A DNA stretch of 64,000 nucleotides from Ruminococcus sp. Its GTDB lineage: Bacteria > Bacillota > Clostridia > Oscillospirales > Ruminococcaceae. A program made the position numbers and the translations under genes. The notes below the pieces were generated by a model, which saw nothing but the letters and a program-made list of their open reading frames with translations, was not told the DNA's origin and ran no database searches. Below are positions 33,919 to 42,913 of this stretch, one piece after another. How positions within the stretch are numbered: the stretch's first letter is position 1; every line of letters begins with the position of its first letter. The DNA is taken from assembly GCA_019420505.1 (NCBI GenBank), contig JAHZHC010000002.1, forward strand, positions 62,001-126,000, in the 5' to 3' direction.

Positions 33919-35961
33919 ATGCTGTCGCAGCAGTTTCAAAAGGAAATAACCTACCTTAAAGGTGTCGGACCCAAAAGAGCCGAATATTATAAAAAGCTGG
34001 GTATTAATACTGTTTATGATCTCCTGAATCATTATCCCAGAGGATATCTTGATTTCACTTCACCGGTTTCTATCGCTCAGGCCGCCGCAAATTCATTTGA
34101 AAATTCTGCGGTTAAAGGAAAAGTCGTAAAGAAATTACCGGAAGCCAGAATAAAAAAAGGACTGTCAATTTATAAAGCCGTCTTTACCGATGATGTGAAC
34201 GACCTGACAATCGTCATATATAACAGTGAGTTTGCGTTCAAACAGCTTGAACCCTATAAGGAATATATTTTATACGGCAAAATAACCGGAAATCTTGTCA
34301 GATATGAAATGACAAATCCGCTTATCGTTCCGGCGGAAGCTCCCGACAGGATCCGGCCGGTTTATTCCCTGACCGAAGGACTGACCCAATCTCTCTTAAG
34401 AAAAACAATGCATACCGCCCTTGATTCGTTTGGCGGAGAAATTTATGAACCGATGCCTAAAAGTATAATGCAGGAATATTCATTGTGTTCTTATAATTTT
34501 GCCCTTGAAAATATACATTTTCCCAAGGATAGCCACTCCTGCGGAATTGCTAAACACAGATTGGTTTTTGATGAGCTTCTTATTTTACAGCTCGGAATGT
34601 ATGTCCTGAAAAAACGGTCTCAAAGCAGAACAGGCTGTGTAATGAAAAATACACAGATAGACGATTTTTATGATTCGCTGCCGTTTGAATTGACAAAAGG
34701 TCAGCAGGACGCAGTAAACGATTGTGTTCAGGATATGTGTAAAGGTTCTCCGATGAACAGATTGGTTCAGGGAGATGTTGGTTCGGGAAAAACAGCAGTT
34801 GCCGCAGGTGCAGCATTTTTTGCGTATAAAAACGGATTTCAGACCGCATTAATGGCACCTACCGAAATACTTGCCGTACAGCATTATGAAACTTTATCCG
34901 AATTTCTTGAACCCCTCGGAGTAAAAATTGCATTGCTTACAGGTTCCTTGACTTCCAAACAGAAAATAATTTTGAAACAGCAAATTGCAAACGGCGAGTA
35001 TAATGTCGTTGTCGGAACTCACGCACTTGTCCAGCATACTACGGAATTTAATAAACTGGGACTAGTCATAACCGACGAGCAGCATCGTTTCGGAGTTGAA
35101 CAGCGAGCAGCATTGGCAAAAAAGGGGCAGAACCCCCATAAGCTTGTTATGTCTGCAACACCCATTCCGAGAACCCTTGCTCTGATGATATACGGCGATC
35201 TGGATATCTCAATTCTCAGGGAGCTGCCGAAAGGAAGACAGCCTGTTGAAACCTATGCCGTAACAGGAAAACTCCGTGAGCGAGCGTTTGGTTTTGTAAA
35301 AGACAGACTTGATGAAGGCAGACAGGCATATATTGTGTGTCCCATGATCGATGAAAGCGAAATGGACCTTCAGGATGTTAAAAGCTATGCAAAAAAACTT
35401 CAGGAAGGTTCATTCAAAGACTATAAAATCGGACTTTTGCATGGAAAGCTTTCCCCTGCTGAAAAAGAACAGGTAATGAACGAGTTCAAAGAGCATAAAA
35501 CCGACCTGTTGGTGTCAACAACAGTTATTGAGGTGGGCGTGGATGTGCCGAATTCGGCAGTCATGGTTATAGAAAATGCCGACCGTTTCGGTTTGTCACA
35601 GCTTCACCAGCTAAGAGGACGGGTGGGCAGAGGCCGGTATAAATCTTATTGTATTCTCATTACCGATAATGTCAGTGAAGAAAGCAGAAAAAGACTGAAG
35701 ATTCTGTCAAAAATACATGACGGCTTTAAAATTTCAGAAGAGGATCTTAAGCTCAGAGGGCCGGGAGATTTTTTCGGAAGCCGTCAGCATGGACTGCCTG
35801 TAATGAAAATTGCAGATATGTCCGCCGATCTGGAAACATTAAAGCAGGTGCAGAAAGCGGCGCAGGAAATAACCTCAGCCGATCCAATGTTAAACGATCC
35901 CGAAAACCGAGGATTAAAACAGCTTGCGCTAATGCTTTTTAAAGATAAAAATGTTGATTAA
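33919..35961 (+). CDS. recG: ATP-dependent DNA helicase RecG
   Basis: A 680-residue branch-migration helicase acting on stalled forks and Holliday junctions. The wedge OB domain precedes motif I (Walker A) QGDVGSGKTAVAAGAA near residue 289. Then come ALMAPTEILAVQH, DEQHRFGVEQR (motif II), MSATPIPRTLAL (motif III) and the C-terminal TTVIEVGVDVPN and LHQLRGRVGRG blocks. The start is the ATG at 33919 with GGAGG 7 bases upstream. The LUD protein follows by 20 bases. Confidence 0.97.
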   Translation: MLSQQFQKEITYLKGVGPKRAEYYKKLGINTVYDLLNHYPRGYLDFTSPVSIAQAAANSFENSAVKGKVVKKLPEARIKKGLSIYKAVFTDDVNDLTIVIYNSEFAFKQLEPYKEYILYGKITGNLVRYEMTNPLIVPAEAPDRIRPVYSLTEGLTQSLLRKTMHTALDSFGGEIYEPMPKSIMQEYSLCSYNFALENIHFPKDSHSCGIAKHRLVFDELLILQLGMYVLKKRSQSRTGCVMKNTQIDDFYDSLPFELTKGQQDAVNDCVQDMCKGSPMNRLVQGDVGSGKTAVAAGAAFFAYKNGFQTALMAPTEILAVQHYETLSEFLEPLGVKIALLTGSLTSKQKIILKQQIANGEYNVVVGTHALVQHTTEFNKLGLVITDEQHRFGVEQRAALAKKGQNPHKLVMSATPIPRTLALMIYGDLDISILRELPKGRQPVETYAVTGKLRERAFGFVKDRLDEGRQAYIVCPMIDESEMDLQDVKSYAKKLQEGSFKDYKIGLLHGKLSPAEKEQVMNEFKEHKTDLLVSTTVIEVGVDVPNSAVMVIENADRFGLSQLHQLRGRVGRGRYKSYCILITDNVSEESRKRLKILSKIHDGFKISEEDLKLRGPGDFFGSRQHGLPVMKIADMSADLETLKQVQKAAQEITSADPMLNDPENRGLKQLALMLFKDKNVD

Positions 35962-35981
35962 TTAAGGAAAGGAAAATTGCT

Positions 35982-36650
35982 ATGGATGAAAACGTTAAAA
36001 AGACAATAATGCTAAGAATGAAAAAAACAGCGGAAAATCTCAGAAAAAACAACATGGAGGTCTACCTTGCGGAAAACAGCGGAGAGGCTGTAAAAATTGT
36101 CGAAGGGATACTTAAAGAGGGAGAAAGTATTTCCTGCGGCGGCTCGGTTACACTAAAGGAAAGCGGAGTTATGGATCTGATGAAATCAGGAAAATATAAT
36201 TTCTTAGACCGTTCAAAAGCTAAGAACCGTGAAGAAACCGAAGCAATTTATCGGCAGGTTTTCAGCTGTGATACTTACCTTACTTCCGCTAATGCTGTAA
36301 CAGAAAACGGAGAGCTTTATAACGTAGACGGCAATTCAAACCGTGTAGCCGCTATCTGTTACGGTCCAAAGTCAGTTATTTTTGTGGTGGGCATGAATAA
36401 GCTTGTACGTAATATTGATGAAGCCGTTGTCAGAGTGAAAACCTTTGCCGCACCGCCGAATTGTATAAGACTTGACTGTAAAACACCATGTCATGAAACA
36501 GGGGAATGCATTTCGCTTTCAACAGGAGGAGATATGCCGTCGGGCTGTCACAGCGACGGACGTGTCTGCTGTAATTATGTGGTTTCCGCACACCAGCGTC
36601 ATAAAAACAGATTTAAGGTGATTCTTGTAGCCGAAAATTTAGGATATTAA
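35982..36650 (+). CDS. LUD-domain protein (DUF162, LutC-like)
   Basis: A 222-residue LUD-domain protein. The N-terminal half has ESISCGGSVTLKESGVMDLM and NAVTENGELYNVDGN, typical of LutC/DUF162. The C-terminal part adds a cysteine-rich segment (CKTPCHETGECISL, then GCHSDGRVCCNYV) that may bind metal or a cluster. LutC belongs to lactate oxidation operons, but no lutA or lutB is here, so the specific role is unknown. It follows recG. Confidence 0.85.
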   Translation: MDENVKKTIMLRMKKTAENLRKNNMEVYLAENSGEAVKIVEGILKEGESISCGGSVTLKESGVMDLMKSGKYNFLDRSKAKNREETEAIYRQVFSCDTYLTSANAVTENGELYNVDGNSNRVAAICYGPKSVIFVVGMNKLVRNIDEAVVRVKTFAAPPNCIRLDCKTPCHETGECISLSTGGDMPSGCHSDGRVCCNYVVSAHQRHKNRFKVILVAENLGY

Positions 36651-36668
36651 TGTGGAGAGGTTTGAATT

Positions 36669-37187
36669 ATGGATTCAGTAAAATTTTTATTGTATGTTCT
36701 GGGAAGAATAGGTGTATTTATTGCAGTAAATCTTTTTGGAGCATTTACCGCAAGAGTTTTATTTCCGGCTCTTTCTTCATTTGTATCGGAATCAAGCGCA
36801 GCAGGTAAATTCCTGCTTAACAGCACGTGGGGTTCTTTTGCAGGCTGGTTAGTTATGCTTATTTTCCTGTCAGTTTTGTTTTTTGATGATGGAAAACGCC
36901 ATGCCGCTTATGAAATTTGGAATAGTATAAACATCACTATTGTTCTGATAATGATGCTTTTGGTTTATTTTGTACCTGTGATTTTTAGAGACTCCTTTAA
37001 TGCAGAGGGAAAAGGCAAGGCTTTTTATACTATCGTTTATGCTCCCGTATTATGGCTTGAGCAAAAATTCGGTATGGCACATACCTCTGCGGCAGGTCTT
37101 GGAGCAGGTATAATTTTATTTATCCTTTTTTGGGTCTATGTTATATCATATAAACTGTATCTCAGAAAGCATAAATCTTTGGCATGA
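36669..37187 (+). CDS. Hypothetical membrane protein
   Basis: A 172-residue protein with four predicted transmembrane helices (LGRIGVFIAVNLFGAF, WLVMLIFLSVLFF, ITIVLIMMLLVYFVPVI and GAGIILFILFWVYVISY). I recognise no family. It lies 18 bases after the LUD gene and 140 bases before purB, whose promoter occupies that gap. A GAGAGG RBS precedes the ATG. Confidence 0.75.
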   Translation: MDSVKFLLYVLGRIGVFIAVNLFGAFTARVLFPALSSFVSESSAAGKFLLNSTWGSFAGWLVMLIFLSVLFFDDGKRHAAYEIWNSINITIVLIMMLLVYFVPVIFRDSFNAEGKGKAFYTIVYAPVLWLEQKFGMAHTSAAGLGAGIILFILFWVYVISYKLYLRKHKSLA

Positions 37188-37219
37188 TGATCAAGAAAAT
37201 CACTCATATGTGGTTTTGC

Positions 37220-37248
37220 TTGCAATAAATATGGTTGTATGCTATAAT
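37220..37248 (+). promoter_or_regulatory. Probable purB promoter
   Basis: TTGCAA (37220-37225) and TATAAT (37243-37248), spacer 17. No purine riboswitch is visible between it and purB. Confidence 0.65.
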
Positions 37249-37327
37249 TGTAACGTTAATTGAAAAGAACAGTTTTATGATACTGTAACGAATTTTCACA
37301 TATTATTTGAAAGAGGTAGATTTATTT

Positions 37328-38764
37328 ATGACAAACAGTTATGAGAGTCCGTTTTGTACAAGATATGCCAGCAAAGAAATGCAGTATATTTTTTCTGCTG
37401 ATAAAAAGTTTACTACATGGAGAAAACTTTGGGTTGCCCTCGCAAGAGCTGAAATGAAGCTTGGACTCCCCGTTACTCAGGAACAGGTTGACGAGCTTGA
37501 AGCAAATGTTGAAAATATTGATTACGCTGTTGCGGCAGAACGTGAAAAGCTTGTCCGTCACGACGTAATGGCTCATGTCTATACATACGGACAGGTTTGC
37601 CCGAAAGCGGCAGGTATTATACACCTTGGTGCAACATCATGCTATGTGGGTGATAATACCGACGTAATTATTATGCGTGACGCTTTAAAGGTAGTTAAAA
37701 GAAAGCTTGTAAAGGTTATCGACCAGCTTGCACAGTTTGCAGATAAGTATAAGGCGCTTCCGTGTCTTGCATATACGCATCTTCAGCCTGCACAGCTTAC
37801 TACCGTAGGAAAAAGAGCAACGCTTTGGTGCAATGAACTGTTAATGGATCTGGAAGACCTTGATTTCAGACTTGCAAACCTTAAGCTTCTCGGTTCAAAG
37901 GGTACAACAGGTACTCAGGCTTCTTTCATGGAACTGTTTGAGGGAGATACGGATAAAATCAAAAAGCTTGAACAGATGATCGCTGAGGAAATGGGATTTG
38001 ATTCAGTTGTTCCGGTTTCGGGTCAGACATATTCAAGAAAGATGGATTATCAGGTTTGCTCAGTCCTCGCAGGAATTGCACAGTCAGCAAGTAAGTTTTC
38101 CAACGATATCAGAATTCTTCAGTCATTTAAGGAAATCGAAGAGCCTTTTGAGAAAAATCAGATCGGATCTTCAGCCATGGCTTATAAGAGAAATCCAATG
38201 AGAGATGAAAGAATCACTTCTCTTGCAAGATATGTAATGTGTGATGTGCTTAATCCTGCATTCACAGCGGGAACACAGTGGTTTGAAAGAACTCTTGATG
38301 ATTCGGCAAACAAGAGAATTTCCGTTGTAGAGGCATTTCTCGGTGTTGACGCTATTTTAAATATCATGCTGAATGTTACTGATCCTGAAAACGGACTTGT
38401 TGTTTATGATAAGATCATAAGAAGAAGGGTTATGGCTGAACTTCCTTTCATGGCTACTGAAAATATAATGATGGACGCTGTTAAAAAAGGCGGAAACAGA
38501 CAGGAGCTTCATGAGAAAATACGTGAATATTCAATGATCGCAGGAGCAAATGTTAAACGTGAGGGTCTTGACAATAACCTTTGTGAGCTTATTCTTGCTG
38601 ATCCTATGTTTATGATTACAAAGGAAGAAATGGATTCGATAATGAAGCCGGAAAACTTTATAGGAAGATGTCCTCAGCAGGTTGAGGAGTTTATTGAAAA
38701 CTGCGTGAAGCCTGTTGTTGAAGCGAACGGCGTTTCTGATGATGTTGCGGAAATCAATGTTTAA
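37328..38764 (+). CDS. purB: Adenylosuccinate lyase
   Basis: A 478-residue fumarase-superfamily lyase that removes fumarate in two purine steps. Conserved blocks: HDVMAHVYTYGQVCPKAAGI, IHLGATSCYVGDNTD, TQASFMELF and the signature loop SSAMAYKRNPMRDERI near residue 284. The start is the ATG at 37328 with an AGAGGTAG RBS; an upstream in-frame TTG overlaps it. Length is on the longer side for bacterial PurB but usual for this type. CDF gene follows after 57 bases. Confidence 0.95.
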   Translation: MTNSYESPFCTRYASKEMQYIFSADKKFTTWRKLWVALARAEMKLGLPVTQEQVDELEANVENIDYAVAAEREKLVRHDVMAHVYTYGQVCPKAAGIIHLGATSCYVGDNTDVIIMRDALKVVKRKLVKVIDQLAQFADKYKALPCLAYTHLQPAQLTTVGKRATLWCNELLMDLEDLDFRLANLKLLGSKGTTGTQASFMELFEGDTDKIKKLEQMIAEEMGFDSVVPVSGQTYSRKMDYQVCSVLAGIAQSASKFSNDIRILQSFKEIEEPFEKNQIGSSAMAYKRNPMRDERITSLARYVMCDVLNPAFTAGTQWFERTLDDSANKRISVVEAFLGVDAILNIMLNVTDPENGLVVYDKIIRRRVMAELPFMATENIMMDAVKKGGNRQELHEKIREYSMIAGANVKREGLDNNLCELILADPMFMITKEEMDSIMKPENFIGRCPQQVEEFIENCVKPVVEANGVSDDVAEINV

Positions 38765-38821
38765 TTAAACCGAAATCTCCGCACTTAACAAAATAATATT
38801 GCTGCGGAGGAAAAATTTATA

Positions 38822-39985
38822 ATGACAAACTTTTTGGTCAGGCTTTTTGTAAAGGATTACGAAAAAACCGAAGATATAAAGGTAAGAGAAAAATATGGCA
38901 TGCTCAGCAGTGCGGTCGGTGTTGTCTGCAACGTTTTTCTGTTTGCACTTAAATATATAATGGGAACGCTTTCAAACTCAATTTCTGTTATTTCAGATGC
39001 ATTCAATAATCTATCTGACTGTGCAAGCTGTATAGTTACTTTGTTTGGTTATAAGCTTGCGGCAAAGCCTGCGGATAAGGATCACCCGTTCGGACACGGA
39101 AGAATGGAATATCTTACGTCACTTTCAATTGCCGTTGTTATTATTGTTGTCGGACTTGAACTTTTGCAGGATTCTGTTCTGAAAATAATGCACCCCGAAC
39201 AGGTGAAATTCAGCTTTATTGTACTTGTTTCACTGATTGTTTCTGTTGCAGTAAAGCTTTGGATGTCACTTTTTAATACAAAACTGGGTAACAGGATAAA
39301 CTCGACTGTTATGCTTGCAACCGCAAAGGACAGTAAAAGCGACGTTATGGCAACAGCTGCTGTAATTATTGCACTGACAGCGTCTGTTTTTACAGACCTG
39401 CCGGTGGACGGTGCAATGGGTGTGATTGTATCAGGATTTGTGCTGAAATCAGGATATGATATTGTAAAGGATACAGTCGATGAGCTTTTGGGAAAGCCTG
39501 CAGATCAACAGGTTATAGATAACATTAATAGTCTTATAAAGGAAAATGTAAAGATAATCGGAATTCATGATATGATGATTCACAATTACGGTCCGGGAAA
39601 TATGATCGGAAGCTGTCATGTTGAGGTCAGAAGCGATGAGGATTTTATACAGATTCATGATATTGTTGACGGAATAGAAAGACGAATTCATAACGAGCTT
39701 AACATTCTCATGACCATACATATGGATCCGATTGAGGTTGATAACGAACAGGTTAATCATTGCAGGGAAAAGGTCAGATCAATTATAAAAGGTCTTGATG
39801 AAAGGCTGCATATTCATGATTTCAGGCTGGTTACGGGAGGAACTCATACTAATGTAATTTTTGACCTTGTTGTGCCTTATGACTGTGACTATACAGACAA
39901 GCAGCTGAAAAACTTTATAGATAACGGGCTTGAGGCAGAAAACACAGAGTATTACACTGTTATTACCTTTGACCGGGAATTTTAG
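38822..39985 (+). CDS. Cation diffusion facilitator, possibly Mn-type
   Basis: A 387-residue CDF metal exporter with about six transmembrane helices and a C-terminal cytoplasmic domain. The second-helix site is NxxxD (AFNNLSD) and the fifth is DxxxD (DSKSDVMATA). Zinc CDFs usually have HxxxD or DxxxD; the NxxxD/DxxxD pairing is known from manganese exporters, so manganese is a reasonable inference. The conserved DHPFGHGRMEYL is also present. The last codon is followed at once by a tandem repeat array. Confidence 0.85.
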   Translation: MTNFLVRLFVKDYEKTEDIKVREKYGMLSSAVGVVCNVFLFALKYIMGTLSNSISVISDAFNNLSDCASCIVTLFGYKLAAKPADKDHPFGHGRMEYLTSLSIAVVIIVVGLELLQDSVLKIMHPEQVKFSFIVLVSLIVSVAVKLWMSLFNTKLGNRINSTVMLATAKDSKSDVMATAAVIIALTASVFTDLPVDGAMGVIVSGFVLKSGYDIVKDTVDELLGKPADQQVIDNINSLIKENVKIIGIHDMMIHNYGPGNMIGSCHVEVRSDEDFIQIHDIVDGIERRIHNELNILMTIHMDPIEVDNEQVNHCREKVRSIIKGLDERLHIHDFRLVTGGTHTNVIFDLVVPYDCDYTDKQLKNFIDNGLEAENTEYYTVITFDREF

Positions 39986-39992
39986 GTGCTCG

Positions 39993-40262
39993 GTCTTAGC
40001 GCAGACGGCGCAAATCACGATATCGGTTTGTGATATTCATGGCTTTGACCTCGCTGCGGTGAGTTTGCAAAAAATGAAAAATCATGGTCTTAGCGCAGAC
40101 GGCGCAAATCACGATATCAGTTTGTGATAATCATAGCTTTGACCTCGCTGTGGTGAGTTTGCAAAAAACGAAAAATCATAGTCTTAGCGCAGACGGCGCA
40201 AATCACGTTATCGATTTGTGATATTCATAGCTTTGATCTCGCTGTAGTAAATTTGCAAAATT
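39993..40262 (+). repeat. Three-unit tandem repeat, 94-bp period
   Basis: Units start at 39993, 40087 and 40181, each beginning GTCTTAGCGCAGACGGCGCA, with the third truncated near 40262. Units differ at scattered positions. The period is not a multiple of three, so the array is unlikely to be coding. Within each unit a CAAATC to GATTTG-type hairpin can form. The array is preceded by GGTGCTCGG (39985-39993), the same end sequence as an inverted copy at 41744-41819. Confidence 0.9.
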
Positions 40263-40356
40263 GAAATTAGCAGTTAAATGCTGTGGCTTTAGCATAGAAA
40301 AGTTTTTCTTATATATTTTATAATTCTAAAAATAAATTCAGAAAGGATCTGATATA

Positions 40357-41625
40357 ATGAAAATTGAAACACAATGCCTGCATGAAGGCTATAAGCCTAA
40401 AAACAGTGAACCGAGAGTAATGCCTATCGTTCAGAGTACAACATATGTTTATGACTCTACAGACGATGTTGCCGCTGTTTTTGACGATCCGACAAAAAGC
40501 CTGATTTATTCCCGCTTTGAAAATCCTACAACTGATGCAGTTGAAAAGAAAATTGCCGCTTTGGAGGGCGGTGTAGCTGCAATGTGCACTTCAAGCGGAC
40601 AGGCTGCTTCTCTTTGTGCAATTCTTAACATTTGTCAGGCAGGAGACAGTTTTATTTCATCTTCTTCCATATACGGAGGAACGGTAAATCTTTTTGCAGT
40701 TACCTTGAAAAGACTTGGAATAGAGTGCATTTTTGTTGACGCTGATGCTGACGAGGAAACTATAAATGCGGCGTTTAAACCGAATACGAAGGCTGTTTTC
40801 GGAGAAACTATAGCAAATCCGGCAATAACAGTGCTTGATATAGAAAAGTTTGCAAGAATTGCTCATAAAAACGGAGTTCCGCTTATTGTGGATAATACTT
40901 TTGCAACACCTGTTCTGTGCAGACCTATTGAATGGGGAGCAGATATTGTAATTCATTCCACGTCAAAATATATGGACGGTCATGCTGTTCAGGTGGGCGG
41001 AGTTATTGTTGATTCAGGAAAGTTTGACTGGACAAACGGAAAATTCCCCTGCATGACAGAACCTGATGACAGCTATCACGGAATTGTTTATACAGAAAAG
41101 TACGCTTTTGCGCCGTTTATTGTAAAGGCGAGAATGCAGCTTATGAGAGATTTCGGATGTTATCCTGCCGCAAACAGTTCTTTCCTCTTAAATTTGGGAC
41201 TTGAAACTCTTGCGGTAAGAATGAAGCAGTATTGTGAAAACGCATTAAAGGTTGCAAGATATTTAGAGAGTACAGGTCTTGTGTCATCAATCGCTTATCC
41301 GGCTTTGGAAAGCAATAAATATCATGAGCTTGCTGAAAAATATCTGCCTTTGGGCTGCAGCGGTGTAATTTCCTTTTCTATTAAGGGCGGTCGTGATACG
41401 GCGGTGAAATTTATGGACAGCCTTAAGCTTGCTTCAAATGAAGTTCACGTAGCTGATATCCGTACCTGTGTGCTTCACCCTGCATCGGCAACACATCGTC
41501 AGCTTACAGATGAACAGCTGATCGCAGCAGGTATTGACGGCGGACTTATTCGTCTTTCTGTCGGTCTGGAAAATGTTGATGATATAATTGCAGACCTTGA
41601 GCAGGGTTTTGCGGCAATAAGATAG
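40357..41625 (+). CDS. metY: O-acetylhomoserine sulfhydrylase / Cys-Met metabolism PLP enzyme
   Basis: A 422-residue PLP enzyme of the Cys/Met metabolism family. Start MKIETQCLHEGYKPKNSEPR is typical of O-acetylhomoserine sulfhydrylase, which makes homocysteine. Other members (gamma-lyase, gamma-synthase) share motifs, so the exact activity is inferred. Key blocks: SRFENPTTDAVEKKIAALEG, IVDNTFATPVLCRPIEWGAD and the PLP lysine in HSTSKYMDGHA near residue 208. No SAM riboswitch is visible. The gene is bracketed by repeat copies in opposite orientation. Confidence 0.88.
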   Translation: MKIETQCLHEGYKPKNSEPRVMPIVQSTTYVYDSTDDVAAVFDDPTKSLIYSRFENPTTDAVEKKIAALEGGVAAMCTSSGQAASLCAILNICQAGDSFISSSSIYGGTVNLFAVTLKRLGIECIFVDADADEETINAAFKPNTKAVFGETIANPAITVLDIEKFARIAHKNGVPLIVDNTFATPVLCRPIEWGADIVIHSTSKYMDGHAVQVGGVIVDSGKFDWTNGKFPCMTEPDDSYHGIVYTEKYAFAPFIVKARMQLMRDFGCYPAANSSFLLNLGLETLAVRMKQYCENALKVARYLESTGLVSSIAYPALESNKYHELAEKYLPLGCSGVISFSIKGGRDTAVKFMDSLKLASNEVHVADIRTCVLHPASATHRQLTDEQLIAAGIDGGLIRLSVGLENVDDIIADLEQGFAAIR

Positions 41626-41635
41626 ATTATTGATC

Positions 41636-41669
41636 ATATCCGTTATCCTTTTTGATAACGGATATTTTT
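41636..41669 (+). terminator. Terminator after metY
   Basis: Perfect 12-bp stem ATATCCGTTATC with GATAACGGATAT, 6-base loop and TTTTTG. Confidence 0.9.
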
Positions 41670-41743
41670 GTGTTCAGGCGTAAAAATTCTCCTTTTGCAA
41701 ATTTATCACAGCAAAACCAAAGTCTTAGATACTCCCATCTGTA

Positions 41744-41819
41744 CAAACTCACCATAGCGGGGTCAAAGCCATGAATATCACAAATTGATAACGTGAGTTG
41801 GCCCATGCGGCCGAGCACC
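41744..41819 (-). repeat. Inverted copy of the 94-bp repeat
   Basis: The reverse complement of 41744-41795 matches 40016-40067 at 46 of 52 positions by eye, ungapped. It ends with the same GGTGCTCGG end sequence (41811-41819). With the array at 39985 it flanks metY as inverted repeats. Confidence 0.85.
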
Positions 41820-41905
41820 CCCCTCTACTAATAGGCTTATTTTGAGGTTCTTTGCACGCAAACGTGCAACTTTGAATGAAATATGAACAAAGTTTGGAGG
41901 GGTGC
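41815..41905. other. Structured element, possible RNA or element end
   Basis: An outer stem GCACCCC (41815-41821) with GGGGTGC (41899-41905) encloses TTGCACG/CGTGCAA (41852-41869) and AACTTTG/CAAAGTT (41868-41894). It abuts the inverted repeat copy. Function unknown. The whole gap 41626-41991 has no gene. Confidence 0.45.
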
Positions 41906-41960
41906 ACAAAAACATATAATTAAAATTATGCAAATTAACCATGAAATCAGACATAAAAAT

Positions 41961-41986
41961 ACCGTATGAGAAAATTCTCATACGGT
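41961..41986 (-). terminator. Terminator after the SH3 gene
   Basis: Perfect 12-bp stem ACCGTATGAGAA with TTCTCATACGGT, 2-base loop, followed on the minus strand by ATTTTTATG. Confidence 0.8.
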
Positions 41987-41991
41987 TAAAT

Positions 41992-42465
41992 TTATTCCTG
42001 AGTTTCGGTAAAGAAAGTATAATAAGCGTAGCCTTTCTGACCGTCATAATCAAGATAAAGCCAGCCGTTTTCGTTTTTATATACCTTGCATACTGCTCCG
42101 ACAGGTATTACGCAAAGATTTTCAGAACTTGAATTGGGTTCCGGATGTAGATAAACGGCGCTTATAACAGTTTGATTTGTATATTCATCAGTATCAATCT
42201 GTGTTCCGTCATAGGTATTATATTCTCTTTTAGTTTTCTTTACGGTCTTTTTTGTGGCTTTGGTGGTAGTCGTTGTCACCACAGATTTTGGTTCAGTTGA
42301 AGTAATGCGCCCTGTTTTTTTATTTTCTACAGACGCATCGGAAACAAACATTACTTTTGCAGCAAACATGACTATAATTACAACAACAAGCAAGGTCCCC
42401 ATTACTGCTGCAAGACCTTTAAATGTAGGCGAATTCCAAAAGTCAGAGCCGTTTTTATTGCTCAT
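41992..42465 (-). CDS. Membrane-anchored bacterial SH3-domain protein
   Basis: A 157-residue protein with a short cytoplasmic N-terminus, one transmembrane helix (LAAVMGTLLVVVIIVMFAA near residues 17-35), a threonine/lysine-rich linker with TTTTTKATKKT, and a C-terminal SH3-like domain (LHPEPNSSSENLCVIPVGA, then GWLYLDYDGQKGYAYYTFF). Such domains often bind cell wall. Start is the ATG at 42465; GGAGG is 10 bases upstream, whereas the upstream in-frame TTG is only 1-2 bases from it. A terminator follows. Confidence 0.82.
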   Translation of the reverse strand: MSNKNGSDFWNSPTFKGLAAVMGTLLVVVIIVMFAAKVMFVSDASVENKKTGRITSTEPKSVVTTTTTKATKKTVKKTKREYNTYDGTQIDTDEYTNQTVISAVYLHPEPNSSSENLCVIPVGAVCKVYKNENGWLYLDYDGQKGYAYYTFFTETQE

Positions 42466-42627
42466 CTGTTTCAAACCTCCGTTTTAAACTATAGCTGATT
42501 TTAATTTATTGTTATTATTTAAATTAGCGGTTTTATTTCTTATTAAATATTATATACTATTATAAACAAAAATATTATTAATGTCAATTAAAATTTGGTA
42601 ACAAACCGACGGTATGCGACTTATTGC

Positions 42628-42751
42628 AAAAAAATACAGACCAACGATGGTCTGTAAAAATAAAATAAAAAAAACTATGTGTAGAACAAAAGAAAGGAGA
42701 CAACAAAACGGATGTTAAATCAAACAAATATTGTTCATAATATTTAACACC
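42628..42751 (-). ncRNA. Candidate small RNA with its own promoter and terminator
   Basis: The minus strand has a promoter at 42758-42786, a predicted start near 42751 and a strong terminator (8-bp stem ACAGACCA/TGGTCTGT, loop 4, then seven T). The implied RNA is about 124 nt. Its 5' end can form a hairpin from an 8-bp TGTTAAAT/ATTTAACA pair. A central pyrimidine-rich stretch includes UCUCCUUUC, complementary to a Shine-Dalgarno-like GAAAGGAGA. No ORF of useful size lies on this strand. Prediction only. Confidence 0.5.
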
Positions 42752-42757
42752 ATATAT

Positions 42758-42786
42758 ATTATAAAACATTTTTCGTCTTTCGTCAA
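42758..42786 (-). promoter_or_regulatory. Promoter of the candidate small RNA
   Basis: On the minus strand TTGACG (42786-42781) and TATAAT (42763-42758) with a 17-base spacer. Confidence 0.65.
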
Positions 42787-42913
42787 GAATAAAACGTTTA
42801 AGTCTGGTTATTTAGTGCTTTTTCGGCAGATTGCACAAGTTTCAATCTTTGGTATTGGAGATAATCACTTGTGTAAAATTTATATAACTGAGAAAATATT
42901 ATAATCATATAAA

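Noticed and set aside
39930..40127. 65-codon ORF spanning the repeat array, and a similar one in the inverted copy (41627-41818)
   Set aside because: They share a CDIHGFD-type peptide only because the DNA is repeated; the 94-bp period breaks the frame and no RBS is present.
40263..40356. Possible SAM riboswitch before metY
   Set aside because: The short gap has no S-box motifs or terminator; only a plain RBS was found.
42713..42748. 11-codon plus-strand ORF after an AGGAG-like motif
   Set aside because: Too short, and the same DNA is better explained as the minus-strand small RNA.
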